NCBI GenBank assembly: GCA_035690495.1
Contig: DASSKK010000096.1
Location: 1-32,063, forward strand
Length of the DNA: 32,063 nucleotides
Source: DASSKK01 sp035690495
Lineage (GTDB): Bacteria > Actinomycetota > Actinomycetes > Propionibacteriales > Nocardioidaceae
Direction of reading: 5' to 3'
Part shown: in pieces, positions 16,981 to 24,848 of the stretch
Numbering within the stretch: the stretch's first letter is position 1
Layout of the letters: each line of letters begins with the position of its first letter
Notes under the pieces: generated by a model
Databases searched by the model: none
What the model was told of the DNA's origin: nothing
Seen by the model: the letters and a program-made list of their open reading frames with translations, nothing else
Made by a program: the position numbers and the translations under genes

Positions 16981-17682
16981 ATGACGCGAGTGCGGGTGGT
17001 GTCGGTCAACGTCGGTCTGCCAGTCGACGAGGAGTGGGCGGGCAACCTGCGGCGTACGGCGATCGACAAGCACGCCGTCGCCGGACCGGTGCGGGTCCGC
17101 GAGCTCGGGCTCGAGGGCGACCAGGTCGCCGACACCAAGCACCACGGTGGCATCCACCAGGCGGTCTACGCATTCGCGCGCGAGGACCTGGACTGGTGGG
17201 CGAAGCAGCTTGGTGCGCCCGTGCCGGCGGCGATGTTCGGTGAGAACCTGACCACCGAGGGCATCGACGTCAACGAGGCGGTCGTCGGGGAGCGCTGGCG
17301 GATAGGGACGGCGCTGCTGCAGCCGATCTCGGTGCGGATCCCGTGCACCGTGTTCAAGAACTGGCTCGGCGTCGAGGGTTTCGACAGCACGGCCTGGGTC
17401 AAGCGCTTCACCGCCGAGGCCCGGCCCGGTCCCTACCTGCGCGTGCTGGAAGCAGGCGAGCTGCGCGCCGGCGACGAGATCGTCGTCGAGGAACGGCCGG
17501 GGCATGGCGTGACGATCTCGACCATGTTCCGGGCCCTGACCACCGACCCTGACCTGTTGCCGCTGTTGGGCGAGGTGGCCGGCCTGCCCGAGTGGGTGAG
17601 AGCCAAGGTGGAGCGGCGACGCGGCCTCTCTGCGGACGATGTAGCAGACGGACCAGGACCCAACCCCGAGAGCGAGCGCTAA
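16981..17682 (+). CDS. MOSC domain protein (YiiM-like)
   Basis: 233 residues. ATG 16981 is chosen over in-frame ATG 16972 because GGGAGG (16966-16971) is correctly spaced (9 nt) only for the later one. MOSC domains, named for the C-terminal region of molybdenum-cofactor sulfurase, bind or transfer molybdenum cofactor. Motifs seen are LGLEGDQVADTKHHGGIHQAVYAF, GENLTTEGIDVNEAVVGERWRIG, and RIPCTVF with the conserved cysteine that contacts Moco in YiiM-type proteins. YiiM-like members reduce N-hydroxylated compounds. No Moco synthesis genes are nearby. Its 3' end overlaps the likely promoter of the acyl-CoA ligase. Confidence 0.87.
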   Translation: MTRVRVVSVNVGLPVDEEWAGNLRRTAIDKHAVAGPVRVRELGLEGDQVADTKHHGGIHQAVYAFAREDLDWWAKQLGAPVPAAMFGENLTTEGIDVNEAVVGERWRIGTALLQPISVRIPCTVFKNWLGVEGFDSTAWVKRFTAEARPGPYLRVLEAGELRAGDEIVVEERPGHGVTISTMFRALTTDPDLLPLLGEVAGLPEWVRAKVERRRGLSADDVADGPGPNPESER

Positions 17683-17697
17683 CCTACTCGGTGGTAG
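17680..17697 (+). promoter_or_regulatory. Putative promoter/operator of the acyl-CoA ligase
   Basis: TAACCT (17680-17685) fits a -10 and would start transcription near 17692. An imperfect inverted repeat CTAC-6-GTAG (17684-17697) overlaps that start, a position suited to a repressor. The regulator is unknown; TetR-type proteins often control such genes. Confidence 0.3.
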
Positions 17698-17721
17698 CAC
17701 CCTCGAGTATCCGGGAGAGCG

Positions 17722-19572
17722 ATGTCCACGACCACGACTGTGAACTACGACCTGTCGGTGATCGAGAACCGGCCCCCCACGGTCGGCCGGCAGCTGCTCG
17801 ACAGGGTGCGGGACACCCCCGACCTCGAGGCCTACCGCTTTCCCGCAGAACAGGGGTGGGCGTCGCTCACCTGGGCCGAGACGGGTGATCGGGTGCGCAG
17901 GCTCGCCGCCGGCCTGGTGGCACTGGGAATCGAGCCGGAGCAGCGGGTCGGGATCGCCGCCTCGACACGCGTGGAGTGGATCCTCGCCGACCTGGCAGTG
18001 ATGTGCGCCGGCGCGGCGACCACCACGGTCTACCCCTCCAGCAACGACCGGGACGTCGCCTACATCCTCGCGGACTCCGAGTGCCGGGTCGTCTTCGCCG
18101 AGGACGAGACCCAGGTCGCCAAGATCCTCCAGCACCGTTCCGAGCTGCCGCACCTGAGCAAGATCGTATCGTTCGGTCCTGCCATGTCTGGGCCGGACCA
18201 GACCGACGACGACGTGGTGATCTCGCTCGCCGACCTGGAGAAGCTCGGGGAGTCCGAGCTCGCCGAGCATCCGCAGGTCGTCGAGGAGCGCGTGGACGCG
18301 ACGAGCCCCGACTCCTTGGCGACGTTGATCTACACCTCCGGAACGACCGGCCGGCCGAAGGGAGTCCGGCTCCGGCACTCGGCCTGGACCTACGAGGGAG
18401 CCGCGATCGCAGCGCAGGGCATCCTCGACGAGAGCGACCTGCAGTTCCTGTGGCTCCCGCTGGCTCACTCCTTCGGCAAGGTGCTGATCTCCTCCCAGCT
18501 CGCCTGTGGCTTCGCCACCGCCGTCGACGGCCGGGTGGACAAGATCATCGACAACCTCGCGGTCGTCCGGCCCACGTTCATGGGAGCTGCGCCGCGCATC
18601 TTCGAGAAGGCCTATGCGCGGATCCTCACCATGCAGGCGGCCGAGGGCGGGCTGAAGGAGAAGATCTTCCAGCAGGCGTTCAAGGTCGGTCTGAGGGTCG
18701 ACCAACTCCGGCGCGAAGGCAAGCCGGTGTCGTTCCTGCTGGCCCGCCAGCACGCGCTGTTCGACAAGCTCGTGTTCGCCAAGATCCGGGAGCGGTTCGG
18801 CGGACGCGTGCGGTTCTTCATCTCCGGCGCCGCCGCGCTGAACCCGGACATCGCGCTGTGGTTCCACGCTGCCGGGATCACCATCCTCGAGGGCTACGGA
18901 CTGACCGAGTCGTCCGCGGGAACCGCGGTCAACCACCCCGACGACTACCAGTTCGGCACCGTCGGGCCGGCGCTCCCAGGGACCGAGGTCAAGATCGCCG
19001 ACGACGGCGAGGTGCTGATCAAGGGCCCGGGAGTGATGGAGGGCTACCACAACCTGCCGGAGCAGACCGCCGAAGCGCTCACCGACGACGGCTGGCTGCG
19101 CACCGGTGACATCGGCGAGATCGACGAGCGCGGTTTCGTGCGGATCACCGACCGCAAGAAGGACCTGTTCAAGACCTCGGGCGGAAAGTACATCGCACCC
19201 TCGGCCATCGAGTCGGCGTTCAAGGCGATCTGCCCCTACGCCAGCCAGTTCCTGGTGGTCGGCAACGAGCGCAACTACTGCGTCGCGCTGGTCACCCTCG
19301 ACCCCGACGGCATCACCGACTGGGCCAAGGAGAACGGCATGCCCGGCGCGTCGTACGCCGAGGTGGCCGGCTCCGAGCAGGCACAGCAGATGGTGCAGGG
19401 GTACGTCGACAAGCTCAACGCCGGGCTGAACCGCTGGGAGACCATCAAGAAGTGGGCGCTGCTGGACCACGACCTGACTGTCGAGTCCGGTGAGCTCACC
19501 CCATCGATGAAGGTCAAGCGCAAGGTGGTCGAGGAGAACTACCGCGAGCGGATCAACGCCATGTACGCCTGA
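17722..19572 (+). CDS. Long-chain fatty-acid-CoA ligase (FadD15-like)
   Basis: 616 residues, the length of FadD15-type AMP-forming ligases, which activate long-chain fatty acids to acyl-CoA through an acyl-adenylate. The start ATG 17722 is preceded by GGGAGAG. Motifs: P-loop YTSGTTGRPKGVRL (about 204-217), LPLAHSFGKVL, adenine-binding GYGLTESSAGTAVNHP (A5), LRTGDIGEIDERGFVRITDRKKDLFKTSGGKYIAP (A7-A8 with hinge), and the C-terminal catalytic lysine segment LTPSMKVKRKVV. All catalytic motifs are present. It is a single gene with a hairpin just after its stop. Substrate chain length is inferred from family only. It may sit in lipid degradation or lipid-storage recycling. Confidence 0.93.
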   Translation: MSTTTTVNYDLSVIENRPPTVGRQLLDRVRDTPDLEAYRFPAEQGWASLTWAETGDRVRRLAAGLVALGIEPEQRVGIAASTRVEWILADLAVMCAGAATTTVYPSSNDRDVAYILADSECRVVFAEDETQVAKILQHRSELPHLSKIVSFGPAMSGPDQTDDDVVISLADLEKLGESELAEHPQVVEERVDATSPDSLATLIYTSGTTGRPKGVRLRHSAWTYEGAAIAAQGILDESDLQFLWLPLAHSFGKVLISSQLACGFATAVDGRVDKIIDNLAVVRPTFMGAAPRIFEKAYARILTMQAAEGGLKEKIFQQAFKVGLRVDQLRREGKPVSFLLARQHALFDKLVFAKIRERFGGRVRFFISGAAALNPDIALWFHAAGITILEGYGLTESSAGTAVNHPDDYQFGTVGPALPGTEVKIADDGEVLIKGPGVMEGYHNLPEQTAEALTDDGWLRTGDIGEIDERGFVRITDRKKDLFKTSGGKYIAPSAIESAFKAICPYASQFLVVGNERNYCVALVTLDPDGITDWAKENGMPGASYAEVAGSEQAQQMVQGYVDKLNAGLNRWETIKKWALLDHDLTVESGELTPSMKVKRKVVEENYRERINAMYA

Positions 19573-19575
19573 CAC

Positions 19576-19595
19576 CCGCCCGGCAGTCCGGGTGG
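19576..19595 (+). terminator. Hairpin terminator after the acyl-CoA ligase
   Basis: An 8-bp stem CCGCCCGG/CCGGGTGG (one G-U pair in RNA) with loop CAGT begins 3 bp after the stop codon. There is no U-tract, as is common in high-GC actinobacteria. Confidence 0.55.
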
Positions 19596-19619
19596 AATCC
19601 CCCGCAACGGCCATACCCA

Positions 19620-19642
19620 TGACGTCACGGAGTCGCTACTCT
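19620..19642 (+). promoter_or_regulatory. Promoter region of the MFS-cNMP gene with palindrome
   Basis: TACTCT (19637-19642) fits a -10 hexamer. A perfect 8-bp palindrome TGACGTCA (19620-19627) lies just upstream, within the spacer/-35 region, and could bind a regulator. The leader would be about 58 nt. Confidence 0.4.
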
Positions 19643-19706
19643 GCCCTCCAGGCTGTCGACGCGGCGCCGGCGGCTCTCTTCCTCTCGGGCCGACGACGGG
19701 ACATCG

Positions 19707-21464
19707 ATGACAGAGCTCGCCGAGCAGCCTGACGCTGCGCAGCCAACTGCCGCCGCCAGCACCCGCAACGCCCTGAGAGAGACCGGCCAGTCGCTGGCCT
19801 CGGTGTTCAAGAACCCGTCCCTGCGCCGGATCCAGCTCGCCCTGGCCGGCTCGATGATCGGGGACTGGGCCTACGGCACCGCGGTGGCGGTCTGGGCGTA
19901 CGGCGTCGGCGGTGCGACCGCGGTCGGCGTCTGGTTCTCCATCCGTCTGCTGCTGATGGCGGTCACCGGTCCGGTGGCCTCGGGACTGGCCGACAAGTGG
20001 CCGCGCAAGGCGGTGATGATCGCCACCGACCTGACCCGGGCGGTGCTGATCGCCGCGAGCGCCGCCCTGCTGTTCGCGGACGCGCCTGCCGCGCCGATCT
20101 TCGTGATCGCGACTCTGACCGCGCTGCTGGGAACCCCGTTCCGTGCCGCGCAGCGGGCGCTCATGCCGGCGCTCGTGAGCCGACCCGAGGAGCTGACCGC
20201 CTCGAACGGGTCGAGCAGCACCATCGAGAGCCTGGCGATCTTCATCGGCCCGGTCATCGGCGCCACACTGATCAGTCTGACCAACGTGGCGACGGTGTTC
20301 GTGTTCGACGTCGTCACGTTCGTGTGGTCGATGCTGTTGGTGATCGGCGTCAAGGCCGCACAGTCGCCGACTGCCGAAACGCGCACGGCGGGTGACTCCT
20401 CGACCGATCGGATCGAGGCTGCAGAGCTCGGCGAGCCACAGGAGCAGGAGCCCGGAGACGGCTTCGTGAGGGAGACGCTGGCCGGGTTCCGGGAGGTGTG
20501 GCGGAACAAGGATCTGCTCGTGGTCACCGCAGAGGTCGCCGCCCAGACCGTGATCGCCGGCGCGTCGATGGTCTTCCTGGTGGTGATCGCCGTCGACATC
20601 CTGCTCACCGGTCCGAAGGGGATCGGCTATCTCGATTCCGTCTCCGGCATCGCGGCGATCGTCGGCGGGCTGTATGCGATCTCCCGAGCGGCCAAGCGCA
20701 AGCTGGGCCAGGACATGGTCGCCGGGGTGGTGCTCTGGTCTCTTCCGCTGGTGCTCGTCACCCTCGCACCCGTCCCGGTCGCGGCGTTCGCCGCAGTGGC
20801 CCTGCTCGGCTTCGCCAACCCGCTCGTCGACGTGAACATGGACACGATCGTGCAGAGGGTCACCCCCGACGAGGTGATGGGTCGGGTGTTCGGTGCCCAG
20901 GAGGCCTGCCTGATCGCGACCGCGGCCATCGGCTCCCTGGTGATGCCGGTGCTGATCCACCTGATCGGCCTGCGCAGCAGCCTGGCGGTGGTCGGAATCG
21001 CCGTGTCGGTGCTCGCTCTCGTCGGCCTGCCGCGGATGCGCAGCCTCGACCGCCGGCTCGGAGTGCCCGCCGGGGTGCCGCTGCTCCAGGCGGTGCCGAT
21101 GTTCGCTCCCCTCAGCGCATCGGTCGTGGAGGCGCTGGCGCGCTCGCTGGTGCGCGTCCAGGTGCCGGCGGGCCAGGTGTTCTTGCGCGAGGGCGAAGAG
21201 TCCGACCGGTTCTACGTCATCGAATCGGGACTGGTCGAGGTCACCCAGGGGCAGGAGGGCCGGGTCCTGCGGCGTGAGGGGCCGGGGGAGTTCTTCGGCG
21301 AGATCGGGCTGCTGCGCGACGTACCCCGCACCGCCACGATCACCGCGGTCGAGGACACCGTGCTCCAGGCACTGCCTCGGGCGGAGTTCTTGGACGCGGT
21401 CACCGGTCAGAGCGCGGCACGGTCGGCCGCAGACGACATCGTCGCCCGACGGCTGACTGTCTGA
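19707..21464 (+). CDS. MFS transporter fused to a C-terminal cyclic-nucleotide-binding domain
   Basis: 585 residues. After a 30-residue polar N-terminus come about ten to twelve membrane helices of a major facilitator, with the MFS loop-2/3 signature as GLADKWPRKAVMIATDLTRAVLI and RAAQRALMPALVSRPEELTASN, typical of the MFS_3/enterobactin-exporter-like branch. A charged, Glu-rich cytoplasmic loop (about 220-255) splits the two halves. The last 120 residues form a CRP-type beta-roll: VPAGQVFLREGEESDRFYVI, ESGLVEVTQG, and the ligand cassette FFGEIGLLRDVPRTATITA with the conserved Glu and Arg. This suggests transport gated by cAMP or a similar nucleotide. The substrate is unknown. Start ATG 19707 has no strong ribosome site. 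Confidence 0.88.
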   Translation: MTELAEQPDAAQPTAAASTRNALRETGQSLASVFKNPSLRRIQLALAGSMIGDWAYGTAVAVWAYGVGGATAVGVWFSIRLLLMAVTGPVASGLADKWPRKAVMIATDLTRAVLIAASAALLFADAPAAPIFVIATLTALLGTPFRAAQRALMPALVSRPEELTASNGSSSTIESLAIFIGPVIGATLISLTNVATVFVFDVVTFVWSMLLVIGVKAAQSPTAETRTAGDSSTDRIEAAELGEPQEQEPGDGFVRETLAGFREVWRNKDLLVVTAEVAAQTVIAGASMVFLVVIAVDILLTGPKGIGYLDSVSGIAAIVGGLYAISRAAKRKLGQDMVAGVVLWSLPLVLVTLAPVPVAAFAAVALLGFANPLVDVNMDTIVQRVTPDEVMGRVFGAQEACLIATAAIGSLVMPVLIHLIGLRSSLAVVGIAVSVLALVGLPRMRSLDRRLGVPAGVPLLQAVPMFAPLSASVVEALARSLVRVQVPAGQVFLREGEESDRFYVIESGLVEVTQGQEGRVLRREGPGEFFGEIGLLRDVPRTATITAVEDTVLQALPRAEFLDAVTGQSAARSAADDIVARRLTV

Positions 21465-21502
21465 ACGTGCTGACGCCGGGGCGGTGCGACCCCGGCGCGT
21501 GA

Positions 21503-21508
21503 CAGCAT
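21503..21508 (+). promoter_or_regulatory. Possible -10 hexamer for leaderless hemW
   Basis: CAGCAT ends exactly 6 nt before GTG 21515, and no Shine-Dalgarno is present. It is imperfect (C for T at the first base). Confidence 0.3.
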
Positions 21509-21514
21509 GGTCAG

Positions 21515-22723
21515 GTGCCCTCCCAGCTCCCGGACGGTGAGCCCGCGCCCGCCGACGGCGCTCTGCCGGCGCATGCAGTCGACCGCGTGGGCGAGCGCGA
21601 CTTCGGCGTCTACGTGCACGTGCCCTTCTGCACGGTGCGCTGCGGCTACTGCGACTTCAACACCTACACGGCTGCCGAGCTGGGACCGGGCGCGTCACGC
21701 ACGACGTACGCCGAGACCGCCGTCCAGGAGATCCGGCTGGCCCGGAGGGTCCTCGGCCCTGGAGAGCTCCCGGTGCACACGGTGTTCTTCGGCGGCGGGA
21801 CTCCGACGCTGCTCGATGCGCACGATCTGGGCCGGATGCTGAAGGCGGTCGAGGACGAGTTCGGCCTGAGCGCGGAAGTCGAGGTCACCACCGAGGCCAA
21901 CCCCGACTCCGTGACGCCCGCGTCGTTGGCGCAGCTGCGGGATGGCGGGGTGAACCGGGTCTCCTTCGGGATGCAGTCGGCGGTTCCGCACGTGCTGGCC
22001 ACCCTGGACCGCACCCACGACCCGGCCCGGGTGCCCGACGTGGTCGGCTGGGCCCGAGCCGCCGGCTTCGAGGAGGTCAGCCTGGATCTGATCTACGGCA
22101 CTCCGGGCGAGTCCGCGCAGGACTGGCGGGCCTCGCTGACAGCTGCGCTTGCCTGCGAGCCGGACCACGTGTCGGCGTACTCGTTGATCGTCGAGGACGG
22201 CACCGCGCTGGCCCGCAGGATCCGGCGCGGCGAGCTCCCGGCGCCCGACGAGGACGACCTCGCCGACAAGTACGTGATGGCCGACGAGATGTTCGCCGCT
22301 GCCGGGTTGGGGTGGTACGAGGTGTCCAACTGGTCGACAGGCGCGGCGAGTCGATGCCGGCACAACCTCGGCTACTGGAAGGGCGCCGACTGGTGGGGCA
22401 TCGGGCCCGGCGCGCACAGCCACGTCGGGGGAGTGCGCTGGTGGAACGTGCGCCATCCGGCGGCGTACGCCGACCGCCTCCGTGCCGGGCTCAGCCCGGC
22501 CCAGGGCCGGGAGATCCTCGACGGGCCGACCCGGATCGTCGAACGGATCCTGCTCGAGATCCGTCTTGTCGACGGCCTGGACCTGCGGCTTCTCGAGGGG
22601 ACGGCCGACCGGGTGCCCGGGCTGGTCGAGAGCGGGCTGGTGCGCGTCGAAGACGGGCGCCTGGTGCTCACCCGCCGCGGCCGGCTTCTTGCCGACGCCG
22701 TGGTCCGCGACCTGGTCCCCTGA
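21515..22723 (+). CDS. hemW: Radical SAM heme chaperone HemW
   Basis: 402 residues from GTG 21515. HemW was long annotated as oxygen-independent coproporphyrinogen oxidase, but characterised members bind heme and deliver it to membrane respiratory proteins. The [4Fe-4S]/SAM motif is C39-T-V-R-C43-G-Y-C46 followed by DF; the fourth cysteine of true HemN (CxxxCxxCxC) is absent, supporting HemW. Other landmarks are FFGGGTPTLL, EANPDSVT, VNRVSFGMQS, SLDLIYGTPGES, YSLIVEDGTAL, and the HemW-type RCRHNLGYWKGADWWGIGPGAHS segment with HNxxYW. The C-terminal HemN-C domain ends LLADAVVRDLVP. The gene is convergent with DUF3097 (10-bp gap). Confidence 0.93.
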   Translation: MPSQLPDGEPAPADGALPAHAVDRVGERDFGVYVHVPFCTVRCGYCDFNTYTAAELGPGASRTTYAETAVQEIRLARRVLGPGELPVHTVFFGGGTPTLLDAHDLGRMLKAVEDEFGLSAEVEVTTEANPDSVTPASLAQLRDGGVNRVSFGMQSAVPHVLATLDRTHDPARVPDVVGWARAAGFEEVSLDLIYGTPGESAQDWRASLTAALACEPDHVSAYSLIVEDGTALARRIRRGELPAPDEDDLADKYVMADEMFAAAGLGWYEVSNWSTGAASRCRHNLGYWKGADWWGIGPGAHSHVGGVRWWNVRHPAAYADRLRAGLSPAQGREILDGPTRIVERILLEIRLVDGLDLRLLEGTADRVPGLVESGLVRVEDGRLVLTRRGRLLADAVVRDLVP

Positions 22724-22733
22724 TCGGGCCGGG

Positions 22734-23585
22734 TCAGTCGGGGGCGGCGGTGACGAAGTCGATCAGCTCCTCGACCCCGCCGAGCAGCGCCGGCTCCAGG
22801 TCGGCGTACGACGACACTCGGGACAGGATCTGCCGCCAGGCCCGCGCGATGTCTGCCTGGTCGGCGTGCGGCCAGCCCAATGCGGCGCAGACGCCGTGCT
22901 TCCACTCGACCTCGCGAGGAACGTCCGGCCAGGCAGTGAGCCCGAGCCGGTCAGGCTTGACCGCCGCCCACACGTCGACGAACGGGTGACCGACCACCAG
23001 CACATGCGCCCCGCCGGGGCCCCGGCGCACCGACTCGGCGATCCGGCTCTCCTTCGACCCCGGCACGAGGTGGTCCACCAGCACGCCGACCCGCCGGTCC
23101 GGGCCGGGCCGGAACTCGTGCAGCCGGTCGGGCAGGTGGTCCACGCCCTCGAGGTGCTCCACGACCACGCCTTCCACGCGCAGGTCGTCGCCCCACACCT
23201 TCTCGACGAGCTCGGCGTCATGCCTTCCCTCCACGTAGATGCGGCTCGCCCGCGCGACCCGGGCCTTCGTGCGCGCGAGGGCCACCGACCCGGACGCCGT
23301 ACGCCCGGCATCGCTCGGGGTCGGCGAGACGCGGCTCGGTGCGGTGAGCACCACCGGCCGGCCTTTCAGCAGGAAGCCGGGACCGAGCGGGAACGTGCGG
23401 CGCTTGCCGCGGCGGTCCTCGAGCACCAGCGTGCCGAGGTCACGTTCGACCGCGACGATCTCGCCGCACCAGTCGGTGGTGACCTCCTCGACGACCATGC
23501 CGCGCTCGGCCGCGACCTCGACGGCTCTCCCGCGGGCGGGGGCGCGCCAGTCGGAGGCCAGCACGTCGCTTCCGTAACGATCCAC
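22734..23585 (-). CDS. DUF3097 family protein
   Basis: 283 residues from ATG (23585-23583). It matches the actinobacterial DUF3097 family in its start MDRYGSDVLASDWR, VLEDRRGKRRTFPLGPGFLLKGRPVVL, and ASRIYVEGRHDAELVEKVWGDDLRVEGVVVEHLEGVDHL. The middle segment IYVEGRHDAELVEKVWG is reminiscent of a Toprim fold (the Glu of VEG and the Asp-rich LVDHLVPGSKE), which would suggest nucleic-acid chemistry, but this is inference. No function is established to my knowledge. It is soluble, with no signal peptide, and convergent with hemW. Confidence 0.88.
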   Translation of the reverse strand: MDRYGSDVLASDWRAPARGRAVEVAAERGMVVEEVTTDWCGEIVAVERDLGTLVLEDRRGKRRTFPLGPGFLLKGRPVVLTAPSRVSPTPSDAGRTASGSVALARTKARVARASRIYVEGRHDAELVEKVWGDDLRVEGVVVEHLEGVDHLPDRLHEFRPGPDRRVGVLVDHLVPGSKESRIAESVRRGPGGAHVLVVGHPFVDVWAAVKPDRLGLTAWPDVPREVEWKHGVCAALGWPHADQADIARAWRQILSRVSSYADLEPALLGGVEELIDFVTAAPD

Positions 23586-23666
23586 GCGACGACACGGTAG
23601 ACGGACCGATGTCGGTACGCCGGGCGGCGCACCGGTGAGTCGAAGGAGGAGTTGTGTGGCGAGCGA

Positions 23667-23693
23667 TCGCGATATATCGTGACCCTATCGTGA
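23667..23693 (+). promoter_or_regulatory. PadR-type operator upstream of padR
   Basis: A 16-bp palindrome TCGCGATATATCGTGA (23667-23682, one mismatched pair, perfect core CGATATATCG) is followed by a second TATCGTGA (23686-23693) exactly 11 bp after the first copy at 23675. CGATATATCG-like sites are typical targets of PadR repressors. It lies 40-66 bp before the padR start, suggesting autoregulation. Confidence 0.6.
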
Positions 23694-23732
23694 ACGCTCG
23701 GCCGAACGGTCGGGAAGAGGAGGCGGAAGACG

Positions 23733-24395
23733 ATGGGACGCAGTCCGTGGGACGGGCCGTGGGACAACCCCCGCGGTCAGGGAGGGAGCAGCGGTCAGGC
23801 CCGGGGGCAACAGGGCCATGGCCAGGGACATTGGCAGGGACACTGGCAGGGCCGCCGGTCCTCGGGCCCGCCGCCGTGGGTGCAGGGCCTGATCGGCCTG
23901 GCCCAGTCCGGTGGGGCGATGAAGATGGGCCCGAAGGTACGCCGTGGCGACGTGCGTGCGGCGATCCTCGACGTACTCGCGGTGGAGCCGATGAACGGCT
24001 ACCAGATCATCCAGCAGATCGCCGAGCGCAGTGGCGGCGCGTGGAAGCCGAGCCCGGGCTCGGTCTACCCCACCGTGCAGCAGCTCGAGGACGAGGGTCT
24101 GGTCGAGGGCCACGAGGAGGGCGGCCGTCGGCTGCTGAGGCTCAGCGACCAGGGCAGGGCCTACGTCGAGGAGCACCCCGAGGAGATGGCCGGCACCTGG
24201 CGCGCCTTCGACGAGGCCGAGCAGGAGCAGGAGGAGCACGTCGGCGATCTGAAGCCCGTGATCGGACAGGTGATGGGCGCGGTCTGGCAGGTCGTGGTCT
24301 CGGGAACCCGTCAGCAGCAGGCGGAGGCCGCCGATATCCTCGTCGACACGCGCCGCAAGCTCTACGGCCTGCTCGCGGAGGGGGAGAGCGAATGA
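23733..24395 (+). CDS. PadR family transcriptional regulator with Gly/Gln-rich N-terminus
   Basis: 220 residues. ATG 23733 follows GGAGGCGGAAG. The first about 65 residues are low complexity (Gly, Gln, His, Trp), with GHWQGHWQG encoded by a short tandem duplication near 23829-23852. The PadR winged-helix domain is at about 68-145: RRGDVRAAILDVLAVEPMNGYQIIQQIAERSGGAWKPSPGSVYPTVQQLEDEGLVEG, with the canonical GYxI and SPGSVYPTLxxLE signature, followed by a helical dimerisation tail. It probably represses its own operon through the TATATCG palindrome upstream. It overlaps the DUF1707 gene by ATGA, so the two are co-translated. The inducing signal is unknown. Confidence 0.92.
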   Translation: MGRSPWDGPWDNPRGQGGSSGQARGQQGHGQGHWQGHWQGRRSSGPPPWVQGLIGLAQSGGAMKMGPKVRRGDVRAAILDVLAVEPMNGYQIIQQIAERSGGAWKPSPGSVYPTVQQLEDEGLVEGHEEGGRRLLRLSDQGRAYVEEHPEEMAGTWRAFDEAEQEQEEHVGDLKPVIGQVMGAVWQVVVSGTRQQQAEAADILVDTRRKLYGLLAEGESE

Positions 24396-24817
24396 GCCCC
24401 GAGATGCGCATCAGCGACGCGGAACGGGACGCGGCCGTCTCCGCGCTGGGCGAGCACTACGCCGCGGGCCGGCTGACCAAGCAGGAGTACGACGAGCGTG
24501 CCGAGCAGGCGTGGGCGGCCAAGACCACCTCCCAGCTGCGCCCGCTGTTCGCCGACCTGCCCTCGTCACGCACCGGCCGCGCTGCGGGGTCCGACACCGC
24601 GGGAGACCGGCAGAGCAGCCCGCGCCGACCGGCCGGTCGCGGCGGACCGCCCTGGCGCGCGATCCCGGTGCTGCCGATCGTGCTGGTGGTCCTCGGCGTC
24701 GTGCTGCTCACCCACATCTGGCCGCTGCTGCTGATCGTCGGAGTGCTGTGGCTGGTCTTCGGACGGCACCGCCACTGGGGAGGCCGGCACTGGGGTTCCT
24801 ACTCACGGCGCTGGTAG
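24392..24817 (+). CDS. DUF1707 domain small membrane protein
   Basis: 141 residues. ATG 24392 overlaps the padR TGA. The N-terminal DUF1707 (SHOCT-like) domain reads MRISDAERDAAVSALGEHYAAGRLTKQEYDERAEQAW, a short helical module frequent in actinobacterial membrane proteins. After a Ser/Arg/Pro linker come one or two hydrophobic helices (IPVLPIVLVVLGVVLLTHIW and PLLLIVGVLWLVFG) and a His/Trp/Arg-rich tail (RHRHWGGRHWGSYSRRW). It is likely an inner-membrane protein with the DUF1707 domain in the cytoplasm, regulated with padR. Function unknown. Confidence 0.85.
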   Translation: MSPEMRISDAERDAAVSALGEHYAAGRLTKQEYDERAEQAWAAKTTSQLRPLFADLPSSRTGRAAGSDTAGDRQSSPRRPAGRGGPPWRAIPVLPIVLVVLGVVLLTHIWPLLLIVGVLWLVFGRHRHWGGRHWGSYSRRW

Positions 24818-24821
24818 CACG

Positions 24822-24834
24822 CCGGCCGAGCCGG
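24822..24834. terminator. Small hairpin between convergent genes
   Basis: A 5-bp stem CCGGC/GCCGG with loop CGA lies between the DUF1707 stop (24817) and the stop of the minus-strand MBL gene (24849). It is short and has no T-tract. Confidence 0.25.
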
Positions 24835-24848
24835 TCGAGACGCAGCGG

